A DNA stretch of 64,000 nucleotides from an uncultured Chlorobiaceae bacterium (GCA_903939765.1 CAJAIK010000023.1:1-64000), one strand, 5' to 3'. Positions 8,663 to 18,983 are shown, counted from the first letter of the stretch. The notes: generated by a model not told the origin, from the letters alone. Numbers and translations: made by a program.

Positions 8663-9388
8663 TTATGAAACCGGTGATGCGGGGGTTTTGCCGACATACT
8701 TCAGCACCGCATGCAACAGTGACGCACTGCGGCTGAGCTGGGTATAGACCTCGTTTTGCGTCATATCCCTCTGCTCTTCGCGTATCTGGTTGCCAAGTTT
8801 GCGGGCGGTGTTGGCCACTTTTGCAATTTCACGGGCAAGATCAGCTTCGTTCAGGATGGTAATATCCTCCATGTTGCGCTGAATAGAGCCGAGGTTGTTT
8901 CTGACGCTGCCTTCAACGATACCGTCATTGATGCTGTGGCGGTTTTTGTTGAAGTCGTCATAGGCGGTGTTGTGCAGCGGCATGGAGAGGTCGGCAACGT
9001 AGTGCGCACAAAAAGCGAGCGGATATTCTGCATATTTGCCGCTATTTTGCTCTGCCTTGTATGCCCGTATTGCACCGATAATGGCGCCGTAAAGATGCCC
9101 TTCTCCATCCTCCGGCTTGTTGTAACGCTCAACCTGACTCATCACCATTGCCGCATCGACCTCTTTGCCTGCATTGTTGTTAAAGTAATGATTTTTCTCT
9201 TCTATCGGCCTGAATTCGCTCTTCGATTTGGCAACATCGGGTGCAGCCGCACTGTACCAGAGGTCAAAGCCTGCTGCCTCAGCAACCGAAAGATGGGTTT
9301 TGTCGTGCCAGGCCAATGCTGGCAATGAGGAAAGGGTGAGGGAGAGAACTGCTGAGAGAGAAGCAATGTTTCGTGACAGGGTACGCAT
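8663..9388 (-). CDS. Secreted zinc-dependent phospholipase C / S1-P1 nuclease-like protein
   Basis: The signal peptide is MRTLSRNIASLSAVLSLTL followed by SSLPALA-W, giving a mature N-terminal Trp, as in zinc phospholipase C and S1/P1 nuclease folds where the N-terminal Trp binds zinc. Further potential zinc ligands are seen in WHDKTHLSVAE, the EKNHYFNNN segment and FCAHYVADLSMPLHN (the HxxxD box with a following His). The length of 241 residues is typical. The target could be phospholipid or nucleic acid; the sequence does not settle it. It lies 15 bases upstream of the pentapeptide-repeat gene on the same strand, so these and the hybrid kinase may share a transcript. Confidence 0.7.
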   Translation of the reverse strand: MRTLSRNIASLSAVLSLTLSSLPALAWHDKTHLSVAEAAGFDLWYSAAAPDVAKSKSEFRPIEEKNHYFNNNAGKEVDAAMVMSQVERYNKPEDGEGHLYGAIIGAIRAYKAEQNSGKYAEYPLAFCAHYVADLSMPLHNTAYDDFNKNRHSINDGIVEGSVRNNLGSIQRNMEDITILNEADLAREIAKVANTARKLGNQIREEQRDMTQNEVYTQLSRSASLLHAVLKYVGKTPASPVS

Positions 9389-9500
9389 GAAAGTCTCCTT
9401 CTTTTCGCGTTATGATAAATCCGACGGTAACGGTCAAATTCCGTGCAAAATATACACATATTTTACACGGAAACCGTAAAACGATCAGGGTTCCCGCGAC

Positions 9501-10466
9501 TCAGGCGGGCGACATTTCGAGCATTCTCTGAATGGAACCAAGGGATGCAAGACGAAGCGTTTCATCAACCAGAATCTCCGGCTTGCGGTTAAGCATGCAG
9601 AGATAGAGCTTTTCGAGGGTATTCTGCTTCATCTGCGTACAGAGTGTTCGAGGATTGCCAGGATCCTTGGGCGCAGGAATGAAGGTTTTCCGGGGTGAGA
9701 GCTTCTGCATTTCATAAATGATTCCGGGTTCGGTCGCGATAATGAATGTCTGGACAGGACTGTTGACCGTATAGTGCAGCAGCGCTTTCGTTGAACCGAT
9801 AAATGATGCATGGCGAAGCACCTCTTCGCGGCATTCGGGATGAGCTATGAGTTCCGCATCGGGATACTCCCTGCAGGCGTTGAGCACACTTGATTCGGAA
9901 AATTCGTCATGGACGTAGCAGTAGCCCTGCCAGAGAATCATCTCCCTGCCAAGTTTTTTTGCCAGGTAGCCACCAAGGTTTCTATCGGGGCCGAAAATGA
10001 TCGGCTGACTGAGGGGAATCTGGCGGATGATCTCTTCGGCATTTGAAGAGGTACAGGTAATATCAGAGAGCGCCTTGATTTCGGCGGTCGAGTTGATATA
10101 GGTAATAACAAGGGCACCGGGGTGTTCGGCCTTGAATCTCCTGAACTCTTCCGCCGGGCAACTGTCGGCAAGGGGGCAGCCGGCACGGGCATCAGGCATC
10201 AGTACCAGTTTTCCGGGATTGATGATTTTGGCGGTTTCGGCCATAAAATAGACCCCGGCAAAAACGATCACATCGGCATCGGTTTTTTCGGCTGCCCGGG
10301 CAAGGGCAAGGCTATCACCCACAATATCGGCGACCTGCTGTATCTCAGGAAGAGTATAGTAGTGGGCAAGGACAAGGGCGTTCATCTCTTTTTTCAGCGC
10401 ATTGATCCGCCTGAAAAGCTCTTCACGCGAAAGGGAGTCACTGGTGGAAGCTAAATCTATGGTCAT
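9501..10466 (-). CDS. nadA: Quinolinate synthase A
   Basis: NadA condenses iminoaspartate with dihydroxyacetone phosphate to quinolinate in de novo NAD synthesis, using a [4Fe-4S] cluster. The protein has 321 residues. Visible family marks are [20 protein letters not shown] near residue 35, the cysteines in GYCYVH, the HPECREEV segment with GSTKALL, and a C-terminal [16 protein letters not shown]. No clear Shine-Dalgarno sequence precedes the ATG. The partner enzyme gene nadB and the final enzyme gene nadE lie 8.5-11 kb away in the same window, so iminoaspartate supply is encoded nearby but not in an operon with this gene. Confidence 0.96.
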   Translation of the reverse strand: MTIDLASTSDSLSREELFRRINALKKEMNALVLAHYYTLPEIQQVADIVGDSLALARAAEKTDADVIVFAGVYFMAETAKIINPGKLVLMPDARAGCPLADSCPAEEFRRFKAEHPGALVITYINSTAEIKALSDITCTSSNAEEIIRQIPLSQPIIFGPDRNLGGYLAKKLGREMILWQGYCYVHDEFSESSVLNACREYPDAELIAHPECREEVLRHASFIGSTKALLHYTVNSPVQTFIIATEPGIIYEMQKLSPRKTFIPAPKDPGNPRTLCTQMKQNTLEKLYLCMLNRKPEILVDETLRLASLGSIQRMLEMSPA

Positions 10467-10513
10467 GGTGTGATGTTCACTGTGGTTGCAAGCAAGCTGT
10501 TGAGGTGGGTCTC

Positions 10514-10903
10514 TTATTTGAGATAGTAGTCAAGATCGTCATCTTCGCGGATCAGAAGGAGAATGGCGGAGTTGGGCACAATAATGTATCGTTCATCCTC
10601 GTATTCGATCTCATAGGAGCTGCTCTGAATAAAAATAGCCATATCACCGACTTTGGCCTGAAGCGGTATGTACTGGGCGGCTGAAACGCGCTCCTTCCAT
10701 GGTTCATCCGACTCGGGCGGTGGACCTACGGGATAGCCCGGTCCGGTCTTTATGATATAACCAGTCTGAATTTTCTCCTTTTCCTGAACGCCTGGAGGAA
10801 GATAAATACCTGATTTTGTTCTTTCACCAAGAGATTTTGGCTTGATTAATACTCGATCACCAACAACAACAAATTTATCTGTTATATTCAAATTCTTAGC
10901 CAT
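10514..10903 (-). CDS. GroES-like co-chaperonin paralogue
   Basis: This 129-residue protein has a Cpn10 fold signature: [20 protein letters not shown], then [20 protein letters not shown] in the position of the mobile loop, and a C-terminal [16 protein letters not shown]. Compared with normal GroES (95 residues, present here at 53695) it has an insertion containing [14 protein letters not shown] and an acidic tail DDDLDYYLK. It does not sit beside a groEL gene and has no CIRCE operator. It may be an alternative lid for GroEL or have another partner; that is inference. It lies between nadA and the divergent mreC gene. Confidence 0.8.
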   Translation of the reverse strand: MAKNLNITDKFVVVGDRVLIKPKSLGERTKSGIYLPPGVQEKEKIQTGYIIKTGPGYPVGPPPESDEPWKERVSAAQYIPLQAKVGDMAIFIQSSSYEIEYEDERYIIVPNSAILLLIREDDDLDYYLK

Positions 10904-10982
10904 ATTTTTACTCTTGACCTATTGACTTCGGCACCCTTGCGATTGATGAGGAAAATGTAATAAAAAAAACGGAATATGAACC

Positions 10983-11831
10983 GTGAGGAAGTTTTTTACT
11001 CTTTTTGTGGAATACAGTACATGGCTGCTTTTTGTGCTTTACTGCAGCATAGCTTTTCTTTTCATACGTCTTCAGCAGGATGATGTGCAGCACAAACTGC
11101 ACAACGAAGGTATTGAGTTCAGCGCAGCAGTCAACCAGCAGTTGATGACGTTCAACTCCCTGTTTACCCTGAAAAATGAAAATGAGCGTCTGATGCGGGT
11201 CAACACTGATCTGCTTTCGAGGGTGCTCACCCTTGAGACCGCCACTGTTGATGAGCGAAGCCAGAAAAAAATACTGGCCGACACCACACTCAACGCATCA
11301 AAGTTTATCATGGCAAGGGTTGTTGACCGCAAATTCAGCGATCGTGAAAACATGCTGGTGATTGATGCCGGATGGAGAAAAGGAATCAAAAAAGATATGA
11401 CCGTTCTGGTGCCGGAGGGGCTGGTGGGGAGGGTGACCTCTGTCTCCGAACACTATGCAAGGGTTATGCCTCTTATTCACCCTGATTTCAAGGTGGTTGT
11501 GGCCGCAGATTCATGCCGCAGCATGGGTATTCTTTCCTGGAACGGGGGCAGGGAGTTCATCGCCCAGGTTGAGCATATTCCCATTAGCAGTCACATAAAA
11601 CTGAACGAACGATTTGTAACCTCAGACTTCAGCACCTTTTCGATACGGGGCATTCCTGTCGGTCGGGTTGTACGCATAAAACCCGACAACCTTTTTTACG
11701 ATGTTGATATCTGGCTGGCCGTTGACTTTTCAACCTTGACACGGGTACTGGTTGCTCCACTGAAAATCGAACCGGAAAAAATCATGATCATGAGCGATGA
11801 TACTGTAACTACAAATAAAAAGAGCCATTAA
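10983..11831 (+). CDS. mreC: Rod shape-determining protein MreC
   Basis: This 282-residue protein has one N-terminal transmembrane segment (STWLLFVLYCSIAFLFIRL), then a periplasmic coiled coil (about 50-95, FNSLFTLKNENERLMRVNTD) and the MreC beta-barrel domains (VVDRKFSDRENMLVIDAG, KGIKKDMTVL, GLVGRVTSVSEHYARV). It scaffolds the cell-wall elongation machine from the periplasm. The start is GTG. It heads the mreC-mreD-mrdA run, with 18 bases to mreD. mreB is not adjacent but 20 kb away at 31939. Confidence 0.93.
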   Translation: MRKFFTLFVEYSTWLLFVLYCSIAFLFIRLQQDDVQHKLHNEGIEFSAAVNQQLMTFNSLFTLKNENERLMRVNTDLLSRVLTLETATVDERSQKKILADTTLNASKFIMARVVDRKFSDRENMLVIDAGWRKGIKKDMTVLVPEGLVGRVTSVSEHYARVMPLIHPDFKVVVAADSCRSMGILSWNGGREFIAQVEHIPISSHIKLNERFVTSDFSTFSIRGIPVGRVVRIKPDNLFYDVDIWLAVDFSTLTRVLVAPLKIEPEKIMIMSDDTVTTNKKSH

Positions 11832-11849
11832 TTTTCAGATATTGACCTT

Positions 11850-12341
11850 GTGATAAATAAAAATTATCTCTATATCCTCTTCCTCTGCATCATCTCTCTG
11901 GTACAGGAGTTCAGCTTTTCACGCATGACGCTTTTCAATGTCTCGGCGGATGTTGTAACCATTTTCCTTGCTTACATTGCCGTAACCACCGATCAAAAGA
12001 TCAATATCAGTTTTGGATTTGCCGCCGGAGTACTTGGTGGCCTTTTGACGGGGAATATGGGGTTGAATATGCTTGCAAGAACGGTCGGAAGTTTTATTGC
12101 TGGTTATTTTCAGACCCCAAAAGAGAGCCATGCGACCATAAATCAGAAAAGCAAGCGTTTTTATGCTGCGGTCATTGTGGCCGGGTTCTGTACCAATGCC
12201 ATTCTTTCCGCTGGAGACAATCCTCTCGGCTTTTCGCCAGCTTACCGGATCGTGGTTTTCGGTCTTCTTGAATCTCTCTTCAACCTCATCTTTGCCTTTG
12301 TCGTGAACTGGCTGTTTTTGAGACAATCACTTGCAAACTGA
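11850..12341 (+). CDS. mreD: Rod shape-determining protein MreD
   Basis: This 163-residue integral membrane protein has about five hydrophobic helices (YLYILFLCIISLVQEF, VVTIFLAYIAVTT, FAAGVLGGLLTGNMGLN, FYAAVIVAGFCTNAIL, VFGLLESLFNLIFAFVVNW). MreD has little sequence conservation, but size, topology and position between mreC and mrdA make the assignment safe. It is part of the inner-membrane elongasome. The start is GTG at 11850; the stop is 3 bases before the mrdA ATG. Confidence 0.9.
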   Translation: MINKNYLYILFLCIISLVQEFSFSRMTLFNVSADVVTIFLAYIAVTTDQKINISFGFAAGVLGGLLTGNMGLNMLARTVGSFIAGYFQTPKESHATINQKSKRFYAAVIVAGFCTNAILSAGDNPLGFSPAYRIVVFGLLESLFNLIFAFVVNWLFLRQSLAN

Positions 12342-12344
12342 CCG

Positions 12345-14270
12345 ATGGATAAACTTCTGCGAAGCACCTTGCTCGTATCGGGTTTTGTGATAGCTCTTTT
12401 TTTGCTGCTGTTCAGCCGGCTTTTCTATCTGCAGATTCTCAATTATCAACAGCTTGGTTCAATTTCAACCACAAACAGCATCCACAGGATCTGGGTTCAG
12501 CCCCCGAGAGGGCGCATGATTGACCAGAATGGCGTTGTCATTGTTGATAATCAGCCACTCTATACGCTGAAGATTGTTCCGGCTGAATTCAAAACGGAGC
12601 GGACTGCTTTTCTTGCATGGCTTATGCAGAAGCCGGAAGATGAGTTAAGGGAGACCCTCAAAAAGGGATCGGCATTCAACCGCTATTCAGCCACCATCAT
12701 CAGCCGCAACCTTGATGCTGTTGCGATAGCGAGAGTGAGCGAAAATCTCTGGCAGCTCCCTGGCGTCCTTATCGAGACCGAAAACAAGAGACTCTATCCG
12801 GATTCACTCTTCGGATCCCATCTCTTTGGCTATTTACGCTCCATCCCTAAAGAAAAACTTGAGGAGCTGGCCGATCAGGGTTACACTCAGGATGACAAAA
12901 TCGGGTTCAACGGACTTGAAAAATATTACGAAGATGATCTGAAAGGACAGAAAGGGATGCGGTTTGAAATGGTTACCCCTCTGGGCAAGTACGCCGGAAA
13001 ATATGATAGTGGCAAAAGCGATATCCCCTCGGTCAGAGGGAACGATCTCTACCTTGCTATTGATGGTGGCCTGCAGCAACTTGCGGAACAACTCCTCAGA
13101 AAAACGGGAAAATCGGGAGCTGTCGTAGCCATCAATCCTTCGACCGGCGGAATTCTTGCCCTCGCCAGTGCTCCAGACTACGATCTTGATATCTTCAACG
13201 GTTCTACCGACCGCAAAGGGTGGAACGAGATTGTTACCTCTCCCCAGAAACCGCTTTTTAACCGCACGGTTCAGGCGGTTTATCCCCCGGGCTCCATCTA
13301 CAAGATGATTCTTGCCATGGCGGCTCTGGAGGGAAAGAAAATAGACCCGGCAAAAAAAATACTCGACAACGGCGCATTCGTTTACGGCAACAGGCGTTTT
13401 CTCAGTAACGAGGGCAGAGGTCACGGGTGGGTTAATATGAGAGAGGCCATTACGGTCTCATCAAATGTCTATTTTTATAACCTGATTTTCAATGTCGGCT
13501 TTGAAGATTGGACAAAGTATGGGGCGATGTTCGGTTTTGGAGAAAAAACCGGCATTGACCTGCCTGGAGAGCGACATGGGCTTTTGCCATCAACCGATTA
13601 TTACAATAAGAGGTACGGCGAGAACAAGTGGACGAAGGGATACCTGGTCAGTCTTGCGATTGGTCAGGGAGAACTCGGCACCACACCCGTTCAGCTTGCG
13701 ACCTATGCGGCAGCCCTTGCGAACAACGGGACTCTCTTTCAGCCCCATATCGTTAAGGGCTACCGTAATACGGCTACCGGTGAATATGTTGAGTACACCT
13801 ACGACAAGCAGCAACTTCCGGTTTCAAAATCAACATTCGATCTTATCCATGACGGCATGGTGGGGGTGGTGGAGAGAGGAACAGGCACACTGGCAAAAGT
13901 GCCGGGCGTAACCATTGCAGGAAAAACCGGTACCGCACAAAATCCTCATGGTAAAGATCATGCGTGGTTTATTGCTTTTGCGCCAGTTGAGAACCCCAAA
14001 ATCGCCATGGCTGTCCTTGTCGAGAATGCTGGTTTTGGTGGAGCCATTTCTGCTCCGATTGCCCGCGAACTGATCCGCTATTATGTGAAGGGAGAGAAAT
14101 TACCGGTTGCCTCCACAAAAAAAGGGATAAATCCTTCTGCAGCAGCCTCGCAGCAAGCTGACAGTACAAAAAAGATCGTACCGGCAGCTCAACCTGAAAA
14201 AAACAGCACCCTCTCCGAGCCCCTCACCGGTAATCAGAATGGAGACGATAAGGGGAAAAAAGCAGAATGA
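12345..14270 (+). CDS. mrdA: Penicillin-binding protein 2 (elongasome transpeptidase)
   Basis: This class B PBP of 641 residues cross-links new peptidoglycan during side-wall elongation. It has an N-terminal anchor (LLVSGFVIALFLLLFSRLFY), a dimerisation domain with PPRGRMIDQNGVVIVDN, and the transpeptidase domain. The catalytic serine is in PPGSIYKM near residue 316 (SxxK), the SSN motif is near 372, and the KTG box is AGKTGTAQ near 527. The last ~60 residues are a low-complexity Ser/Ala/Gln/Lys tail. The gene follows mreD by 3 bases and its stop overlaps the next start by 4 bases (ATGA). Confidence 0.95.
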   Translation: MDKLLRSTLLVSGFVIALFLLLFSRLFYLQILNYQQLGSISTTNSIHRIWVQPPRGRMIDQNGVVIVDNQPLYTLKIVPAEFKTERTAFLAWLMQKPEDELRETLKKGSAFNRYSATIISRNLDAVAIARVSENLWQLPGVLIETENKRLYPDSLFGSHLFGYLRSIPKEKLEELADQGYTQDDKIGFNGLEKYYEDDLKGQKGMRFEMVTPLGKYAGKYDSGKSDIPSVRGNDLYLAIDGGLQQLAEQLLRKTGKSGAVVAINPSTGGILALASAPDYDLDIFNGSTDRKGWNEIVTSPQKPLFNRTVQAVYPPGSIYKMILAMAALEGKKIDPAKKILDNGAFVYGNRRFLSNEGRGHGWVNMREAITVSSNVYFYNLIFNVGFEDWTKYGAMFGFGEKTGIDLPGERHGLLPSTDYYNKRYGENKWTKGYLVSLAIGQGELGTTPVQLATYAAALANNGTLFQPHIVKGYRNTATGEYVEYTYDKQQLPVSKSTFDLIHDGMVGVVERGTGTLAKVPGVTIAGKTGTAQNPHGKDHAWFIAFAPVENPKIAMAVLVENAGFGGAISAPIARELIRYYVKGEKLPVASTKKGINPSAAASQQADSTKKIVPAAQPEKNSTLSEPLTGNQNGDDKGKKAE

Positions 14271-15757
14271 TTTACAAGGATGATCCCGATTCCATACGGG
14301 GGTTTCTCGAGGATACGAGTAACTTGAAGGGCGGTCATACTCCGGGGGTTTTTTTTCCGGAGACGGTGGACGAACTTGCTGATCTCCTCAAAAGTGCCAT
14401 CAGGGAGCACCGCCAGTTTACCATTGCCGGAAATGGAACCGGAACGACCGGCGGCAGAATTCCCCAGGGCGAGTATGTTGTTTCGATGCAAAAGCTTGAC
14501 CGTATCGGCGAACCGGTACCAATCGGCGGTGACAGGGCATACATAACCGTGCAGGCTGGAGTGCTTCTTGAAACGCTCCAGAAAAAAGTGGAGCACTCCG
14601 GATGGTTTTATCCGCCTGACCCAACTGAAAAGCTCTGTTTTATCGGAAGCACGATCGCGAACAACTCTTCAGGAGCAAGAAGCTTCAAATACGGGCCGAC
14701 TCGAAACCATGTTGCAAGAATCCTTCTTGTCCTGGCCGATGGCGAAAGGCTCAACCTTTCGCGCGGAGTCTGCCGGGCCGACAAGGATGGCCTGTTCCGC
14801 TTTACGCTGCCTTCCGGCAGGGAGATAAGCTTCAAGAGACCAGAATATCGTATGCCTGCAACCTCAAAGCACAATGCCGGCTACTTTTCAGAGGCAGACA
14901 TGGATCTGGTCGACCTCTTTATCGGTTCAGAAGGAACGCTTGGCGTTATTGCGGAAGCCGATCTGCTGCTCACTCCCCTGCCATCGGCGATCATCTCCTG
15001 CCTGGTTTACTTCCGCAAGATTAATGAGTTGTTCCGCTTTGTCGACCTGCTGAAAGAGCCGGAAAACGCCGTCGTACCAAGGGCAATAGAATTTTTTGAC
15101 AGCCATTCGCTTGAGTTTCTTGCAGAGAAATATCCTGAAGTGCCCGCCAGGAGCGGAGGTGCAATTTTTTTCGAGCTGGAAACAACTACCCAGAGAGAAG
15201 AAGGCGACCTTGACCTGCTCTTCGCTTTGATGGAGTCATGCAATGCCATGACCGACGAGTCGTGGATGGCGCTTGACCGTGATGAACAGGAGCGGTTGCG
15301 AGAGTTTCGTCACGCTTTACCGCTTATCGTCAACGACTGGCTCAGCCGGCAGCACGAGAGCAAAATCAGCACCGACATGGCCGTGCCGGAAAGTGCGTTC
15401 CGCGAACTGTTCGATTTTTATGGCAGCTCTTGCGAACAAGAGGGCTTTGTCTATATTATTTTCGGGCATATAGGAGATGCGCATGTGCACTTGAATATCC
15501 TGCCGCGCAACCACGAGGAGTTTGTAGGGGCAAAGGCGCTCTATCGGACATTTGTCGGCAAGGCTCTTGAGTTGGGGGGAACGATTTCAGCAGAGCATGG
15601 GATCGGCAAGCTCAAGTCGGAATATCTTGTCGGGATGTATCATGAAACCGGCATAGGAGAGATGGTACGGATAAAAAAATACCTTGATCCTTATCTGCTG
15701 CTCAACAAGGGAAACATTATCCCTGCCGCATATTTTGAAACGAATACAATCCATTGA
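14267..15757 (+). CDS. FAD-linked oxidase, GlcD / D-lactate dehydrogenase-like
   Basis: This 496-residue flavoprotein has an FAD_binding_4 (PCMH) domain at about 20-230, shown by GNGTGTTGGRIPQGEYVVSM and FIGSTIANNSSGARSFKYG, then GSEGTLGVIAEADLLL. A FAD-oxidase C-terminal domain follows, with FGHIGDAHVHLNILPRN and the end motif ISAEHGIGKLK. Relatives oxidise 2-hydroxyacids such as glycolate or D-lactate; the actual substrate cannot be read from the sequence. There is no attached iron-sulfur (GlcF-like) domain. It overlaps mrdA by ATGA, so it is cotranscribed with the elongasome genes, with no obvious functional link. Confidence 0.85.
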   Translation: MIYKDDPDSIRGFLEDTSNLKGGHTPGVFFPETVDELADLLKSAIREHRQFTIAGNGTGTTGGRIPQGEYVVSMQKLDRIGEPVPIGGDRAYITVQAGVLLETLQKKVEHSGWFYPPDPTEKLCFIGSTIANNSSGARSFKYGPTRNHVARILLVLADGERLNLSRGVCRADKDGLFRFTLPSGREISFKRPEYRMPATSKHNAGYFSEADMDLVDLFIGSEGTLGVIAEADLLLTPLPSAIISCLVYFRKINELFRFVDLLKEPENAVVPRAIEFFDSHSLEFLAEKYPEVPARSGGAIFFELETTTQREEGDLDLLFALMESCNAMTDESWMALDRDEQERLREFRHALPLIVNDWLSRQHESKISTDMAVPESAFRELFDFYGSSCEQEGFVYIIFGHIGDAHVHLNILPRNHEEFVGAKALYRTFVGKALELGGTISAEHGIGKLKSEYLVGMYHETGIGEMVRIKKYLDPYLLLNKGNIIPAAYFETNTIH

Positions 15758-15769
15758 ACCCAGGTCACT

Positions 15770-16243
15770 GTGGCAAAAAAGCAACACACTCAGCAATATG
15801 TTCAGGCCATTCAGAACAGAAAGGCCCGTTACGAATTCGAAATTCTTGATACCCTTGTTACCGGTATCCAGCTTTTTGGCAGCGAAGTCAAATCGGTGCG
15901 GCTTGGTAAAGCGAGCTTGAGTGAGAGTTTTGCCATCATTCTTCGTAATGAGGTGTGGCTTGAAAACATGCAGATCACCCCTTACGAGCACTGCCATACG
16001 GATCAGCCTGAGGCAAAACGGAGTCGGAAACTGCTGCTGCACAAAGAGGAAATTCGCAAAATCCAGACCAAAATCAGTGAAAAAGGGCTCACGCTGGTGC
16101 CGCTGAAGGCGTTTTTCAACTCGAAAGGGCTGTTGAAAATTGAGCTTGCCATAGCCAAAGGCAAAAAGCTCTACGACAAGCGAGAAACGATAAAAGCGCG
16201 GGAAAACCAGCGGCAGATGGAGCAAATCAGGAAGCAATATTAA
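15770..16243 (+). CDS. smpB: SsrA-binding protein SmpB
   Basis: SmpB binds tmRNA and positions it on stalled ribosomes for trans-translation. The 157-residue length is typical. Diagnostic segments are [59 protein letters not shown] and the basic C-terminal tail [20 protein letters not shown], which inserts into the ribosomal mRNA channel. The start is GTG at 15770, 12 bases after the upstream stop. The tmRNA gene itself is not in this window. Confidence 0.97.
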   Translation: MAKKQHTQQYVQAIQNRKARYEFEILDTLVTGIQLFGSEVKSVRLGKASLSESFAIILRNEVWLENMQITPYEHCHTDQPEAKRSRKLLLHKEEIRKIQTKISEKGLTLVPLKAFFNSKGLLKIELAIAKGKKLYDKRETIKARENQRQMEQIRKQY

Positions 16244-16261
16244 ACAAAAAAGAGAATCGAG

Positions 16262-17482
16262 ATGCTTTTTCCATCAGTACAGGAACAGCTTGATATTATT
16301 GAGCGTAATACCATAGAAATACTCAGCAATAAAGAGGAGCTTGAAAAAAAACTGACTTCGAGCATGCAGTCAGGCAAACCACTCAAAATTAAATTTGGGG
16401 CTGACCCCTCACGGCCTGATTTGCATCTCGGCCACTCGGTCGTACTGCGCAAACTCAGGGAGTTTCAGGATCTTGGCCATGAAGCCATTCTGATTATCGG
16501 CGACTTTACCGCAATGATCGGGGACCCTTCGGGAAAAAGCAAAACAAGGCCGCAACTCTCGGCTGAAGAGGCACGCGAAAATGGCTTAAGCTACTTCGAG
16601 CAGGCGTCGAAAATTCTTGACCATGAAAAAACAACGATCTGTTATAACTCCGACTGGCTTGGCGCCATGACATTTGCTGATGTCATCAAGCTTTCAAGCC
16701 ACTACACCGTGGCGCGGATGCTTGAACGTGATGACTTTGAGCGGCGATACCGTGCACAGGAGCCGATTTCGGTTCACGAGTTCCTCTATCCCCTTGCCCA
16801 GGGCATGGACTCCGTACATCTGAAAAACGATGTCGAGCTTGGTGGTACTGACCAGAAATTCAATCTTCTTGTCGGTCGTGACCTGCAGCGGGAGTATGGC
16901 ATTGCACCCCAGGTCTGCATCACCATGCCGCTGCTTGTGGGCACTGCAGGAGGTGAAAAAATGTCGAAATCACTTGGCAATGCCATCTGTTTCAACGACA
17001 CTCCTGCCGATATGTATGGCCATGTGCTCTCCATTCCCGACACACTCATTGAGACCTACTGCAAACTTCTGCTGCCACAGACAGAGGATGGCAATACCTC
17101 AATTCTGGAGCAGATAGCAGAAAATCCGAGAAGCGCCAAACGGCTGCTGGCAAAGAACATTGTCGCGCTTTACTCTTCACAGGAGGAGGCCGAAGGCGCT
17201 GAAATCCACTTTGATCAGCTCTTTATTCACAAAAAAGCACCGGACAATATTGAGCTTTTCGAGTTTGACGAACCGTCAATACCGATCATCGACCTTTTGA
17301 CAACTCTTGGGGCCGCCGTTTCAAAAAGCGAAGCACGAAGAATGATTCAACAGAAATCGGTTCTTGTTGATGAGAGAAAAATTGAAGCGATTGACGAGCT
17401 GATTGAGCTCAGTGTTGAGCCAAAAATCATCCGGGCGGGAAAAAGAAGGTTTTTTAAAGTGGCCACAAGAAAAACATTTTGA
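16262..17482 (+). CDS. tyrS: Tyrosyl-tRNA synthetase
   Basis: This class I aminoacyl-tRNA synthetase charges tRNA-Tyr. The HIGH-type motif is in [12 protein letters not shown] near residue 58 and the KMSKS loop is at about 232 ([12 protein letters not shown]). [17 protein letters not shown] is the conserved tyrosine-site region. The C-terminal ~65 residues ([20 protein letters not shown]) are an S4 RNA-binding domain. The length of 406 residues fits the TyrZ-like branch. The gene follows smpB by 18 bases on the same strand. Confidence 0.96.
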   Translation: MLFPSVQEQLDIIERNTIEILSNKEELEKKLTSSMQSGKPLKIKFGADPSRPDLHLGHSVVLRKLREFQDLGHEAILIIGDFTAMIGDPSGKSKTRPQLSAEEARENGLSYFEQASKILDHEKTTICYNSDWLGAMTFADVIKLSSHYTVARMLERDDFERRYRAQEPISVHEFLYPLAQGMDSVHLKNDVELGGTDQKFNLLVGRDLQREYGIAPQVCITMPLLVGTAGGEKMSKSLGNAICFNDTPADMYGHVLSIPDTLIETYCKLLLPQTEDGNTSILEQIAENPRSAKRLLAKNIVALYSSQEEAEGAEIHFDQLFIHKKAPDNIELFEFDEPSIPIIDLLTTLGAAVSKSEARRMIQQKSVLVDERKIEAIDELIELSVEPKIIRAGKRRFFKVATRKTF

Positions 17483-17564
17483 ATACGACTGCTTTTTTCT
17501 ATAATTCGTCAATTTCGTTAGAGTAAACGCATCAAAACAATCACATTAATCCGGAGGCACGGCA

Positions 17565-18110
17565 TTGTCATTTGTCCCATCAAAAGTATTTTTCACCAAA
17601 GGTGTGGGAAGACACAAGGAATATCTCTCCTCATTTGAGCTTGCCCTGAGAGAGGCCAAAATCGAAAAATGCAATCTGGTCACGGTATCCAGTATTTTTC
17701 CGCCCCACTGTGAACGTATCAGCGTAGAAGATGGTGTAAAGCTGCTCTCTCCGGGGCAAATTACCTTTGCCGTCATGGCCCGCAATTCAACCAATGAGTT
17801 TAACCGCCTGATTGCCGCCTCGGTCGGCGTTGCCATTCCGGCTGACGATACCCAGTACGGCTATCTGTCGGAACATCACCCCTACGGTGAGTCGGCTGAA
17901 CAGTCCGGTGAGTATGCCGAAGATTTGGCGGCAACGATGCTTGCAACCACCCTCGGCATTGAGTTTGACCCCAACAAGGACTGGGACGAGCGTGAAGGTA
18001 TATACAAAATGAGTGGTAAAATTATCAATTCATACAACATAACTGAAACTGCAGAGGGCGAAAACGGTCTCTGGACGACGGTCATTTCATGCGCCGTGCT
18101 GCTGCCGTAG
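17565..18110 (+). CDS. pdaD: Pyruvoyl-dependent arginine decarboxylase
   Basis: PdaD converts arginine to agmatine, the first step of one polyamine route. The 181-residue proenzyme should self-cleave between Ser42 and Ser43 in [12 protein letters not shown], turning Ser43 into the pyruvoyl cofactor. Other family marks are the early [26 protein letters not shown] and the acidic-rich [14 protein letters not shown] helix. The start is TTG at 17565, supported by GGAGG seven bases upstream and by matching the family N-terminus. It has its own 80-base leader after tyrS and a terminator downstream. The enzyme is best known from archaea, but Chlorobi and some other bacteria carry it. Confidence 0.92.
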   Translation: MSFVPSKVFFTKGVGRHKEYLSSFELALREAKIEKCNLVTVSSIFPPHCERISVEDGVKLLSPGQITFAVMARNSTNEFNRLIAASVGVAIPADDTQYGYLSEHHPYGESAEQSGEYAEDLAATMLATTLGIEFDPNKDWDEREGIYKMSGKIINSYNITETAEGENGLWTTVISCAVLLP

Positions 18111-18195
18111 TGACAATCCATCGGCTTTCAGGAAACTGAAAGCAAAAGATTTTTCGCCGGAAAAAGGGGCGCCTGTAAAAAAATAAAGTTGCCAG

Positions 18196-18237
18196 ACGGG
18201 GAGCAGCGCATGTTATTGCCTGCTCCCCGTTTCTTCT
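18196..18237 (+). terminator. Rho-independent terminator after pdaD
   Basis: The perfect 11-bp stem ACGGGGAGCAG / CTGCTCCCCGT has a 13-base loop and is followed by TTCTTCTT. It lies 86 bases after the pdaD stop and before the DedA gene. Confidence 0.8.
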
Positions 18238-18278
18238 TGCAGGCTCTCCAGGCTAACCGATTATTGCAGTGACCACTC

Positions 18279-18899
18279 ATGATTTTGCTTGCATCATTCC
18301 AGAATATCAGTACGCTTGAAGAGTTGATTCTCTGGGGCGGGTACATCCTGCTTTTTGCCATTATTTTTGCTGAAACGGGCCTGTTCGCCGGTTTTTTTCT
18401 TCCAGGCGACTCTCTTCTTATTACCGCAGGGCTCATCGCGGCTTCAGGAAGTCTGAACATTTTCCTTGTTCTTGCAATTCTTGTGTCTGGAGCTGTTCTG
18501 GGGGATGCTACCGGCTATTTTATCGGAAAAAAACTCAAAACAACCATCTTTGCAAAAAAGGATTCCCGCGTCTTTCATCGCGAACACTTGCAGAAAGCTG
18601 AGGCTTTTTATAAAAAACATGGCTCAAAAACCGTTTTTCTTGCACGCTTTGTACCAATTGTAAGAAGCTTTACCGCAACCCTCGCCGGTGTAACGGCCAT
18701 GCAGTTCAGGGTATTCTTTTTTTTCAGTCTTTGCGGTTCCCTTTTATGGGTTCTCTTTTTTACGCTGACCGGTTATTATATTGCGCGACTCTTTCCCGGT
18801 ATGGTCCAATTTCTGCATACCATCATCCTTGCGGGGATCATCCTTATTGTAGCGAGTGCCCTGAAAAGCCTGAAACAAAAAAAAAGAGCCCGCAACTGA
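18279..18899 (+). CDS. DedA family (SNARE-associated/VTT) membrane protein
   Basis: This 206-residue membrane protein has four to five hydrophobic helices. The DedA signature is clear: [20 protein letters not shown] near residue 35, [12 protein letters not shown], then [19 protein letters not shown] with the conserved arginines and [14 protein letters not shown]. DedA proteins act as lipid-carrier flippases/scramblases (for example UptA-like recycling of undecaprenyl phosphate) and affect envelope integrity and proton motive force. Which lipid this one handles is not evident. It is followed after 84 bases by nadB on the same strand. Confidence 0.9.
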   Translation: MILLASFQNISTLEELILWGGYILLFAIIFAETGLFAGFFLPGDSLLITAGLIAASGSLNIFLVLAILVSGAVLGDATGYFIGKKLKTTIFAKKDSRVFHREHLQKAEAFYKKHGSKTVFLARFVPIVRSFTATLAGVTAMQFRVFFFFSLCGSLLWVLFFTLTGYYIARLFPGMVQFLHTIILAGIILIVASALKSLKQKKRARN

Positions 18900-18983
18900 A
18901 AATTTATCCCCTTTTAAACGAAGAGTCTTACAAATATTTATACCGGGGATGGTATTTTGCAGCACCATAACCTTTAAAAAACT

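Noticed and set aside
15587-16237. 216-codon minus-strand frame over smpB
   Set aside because: smpB on the plus strand is clear; this is its antisense shadow.
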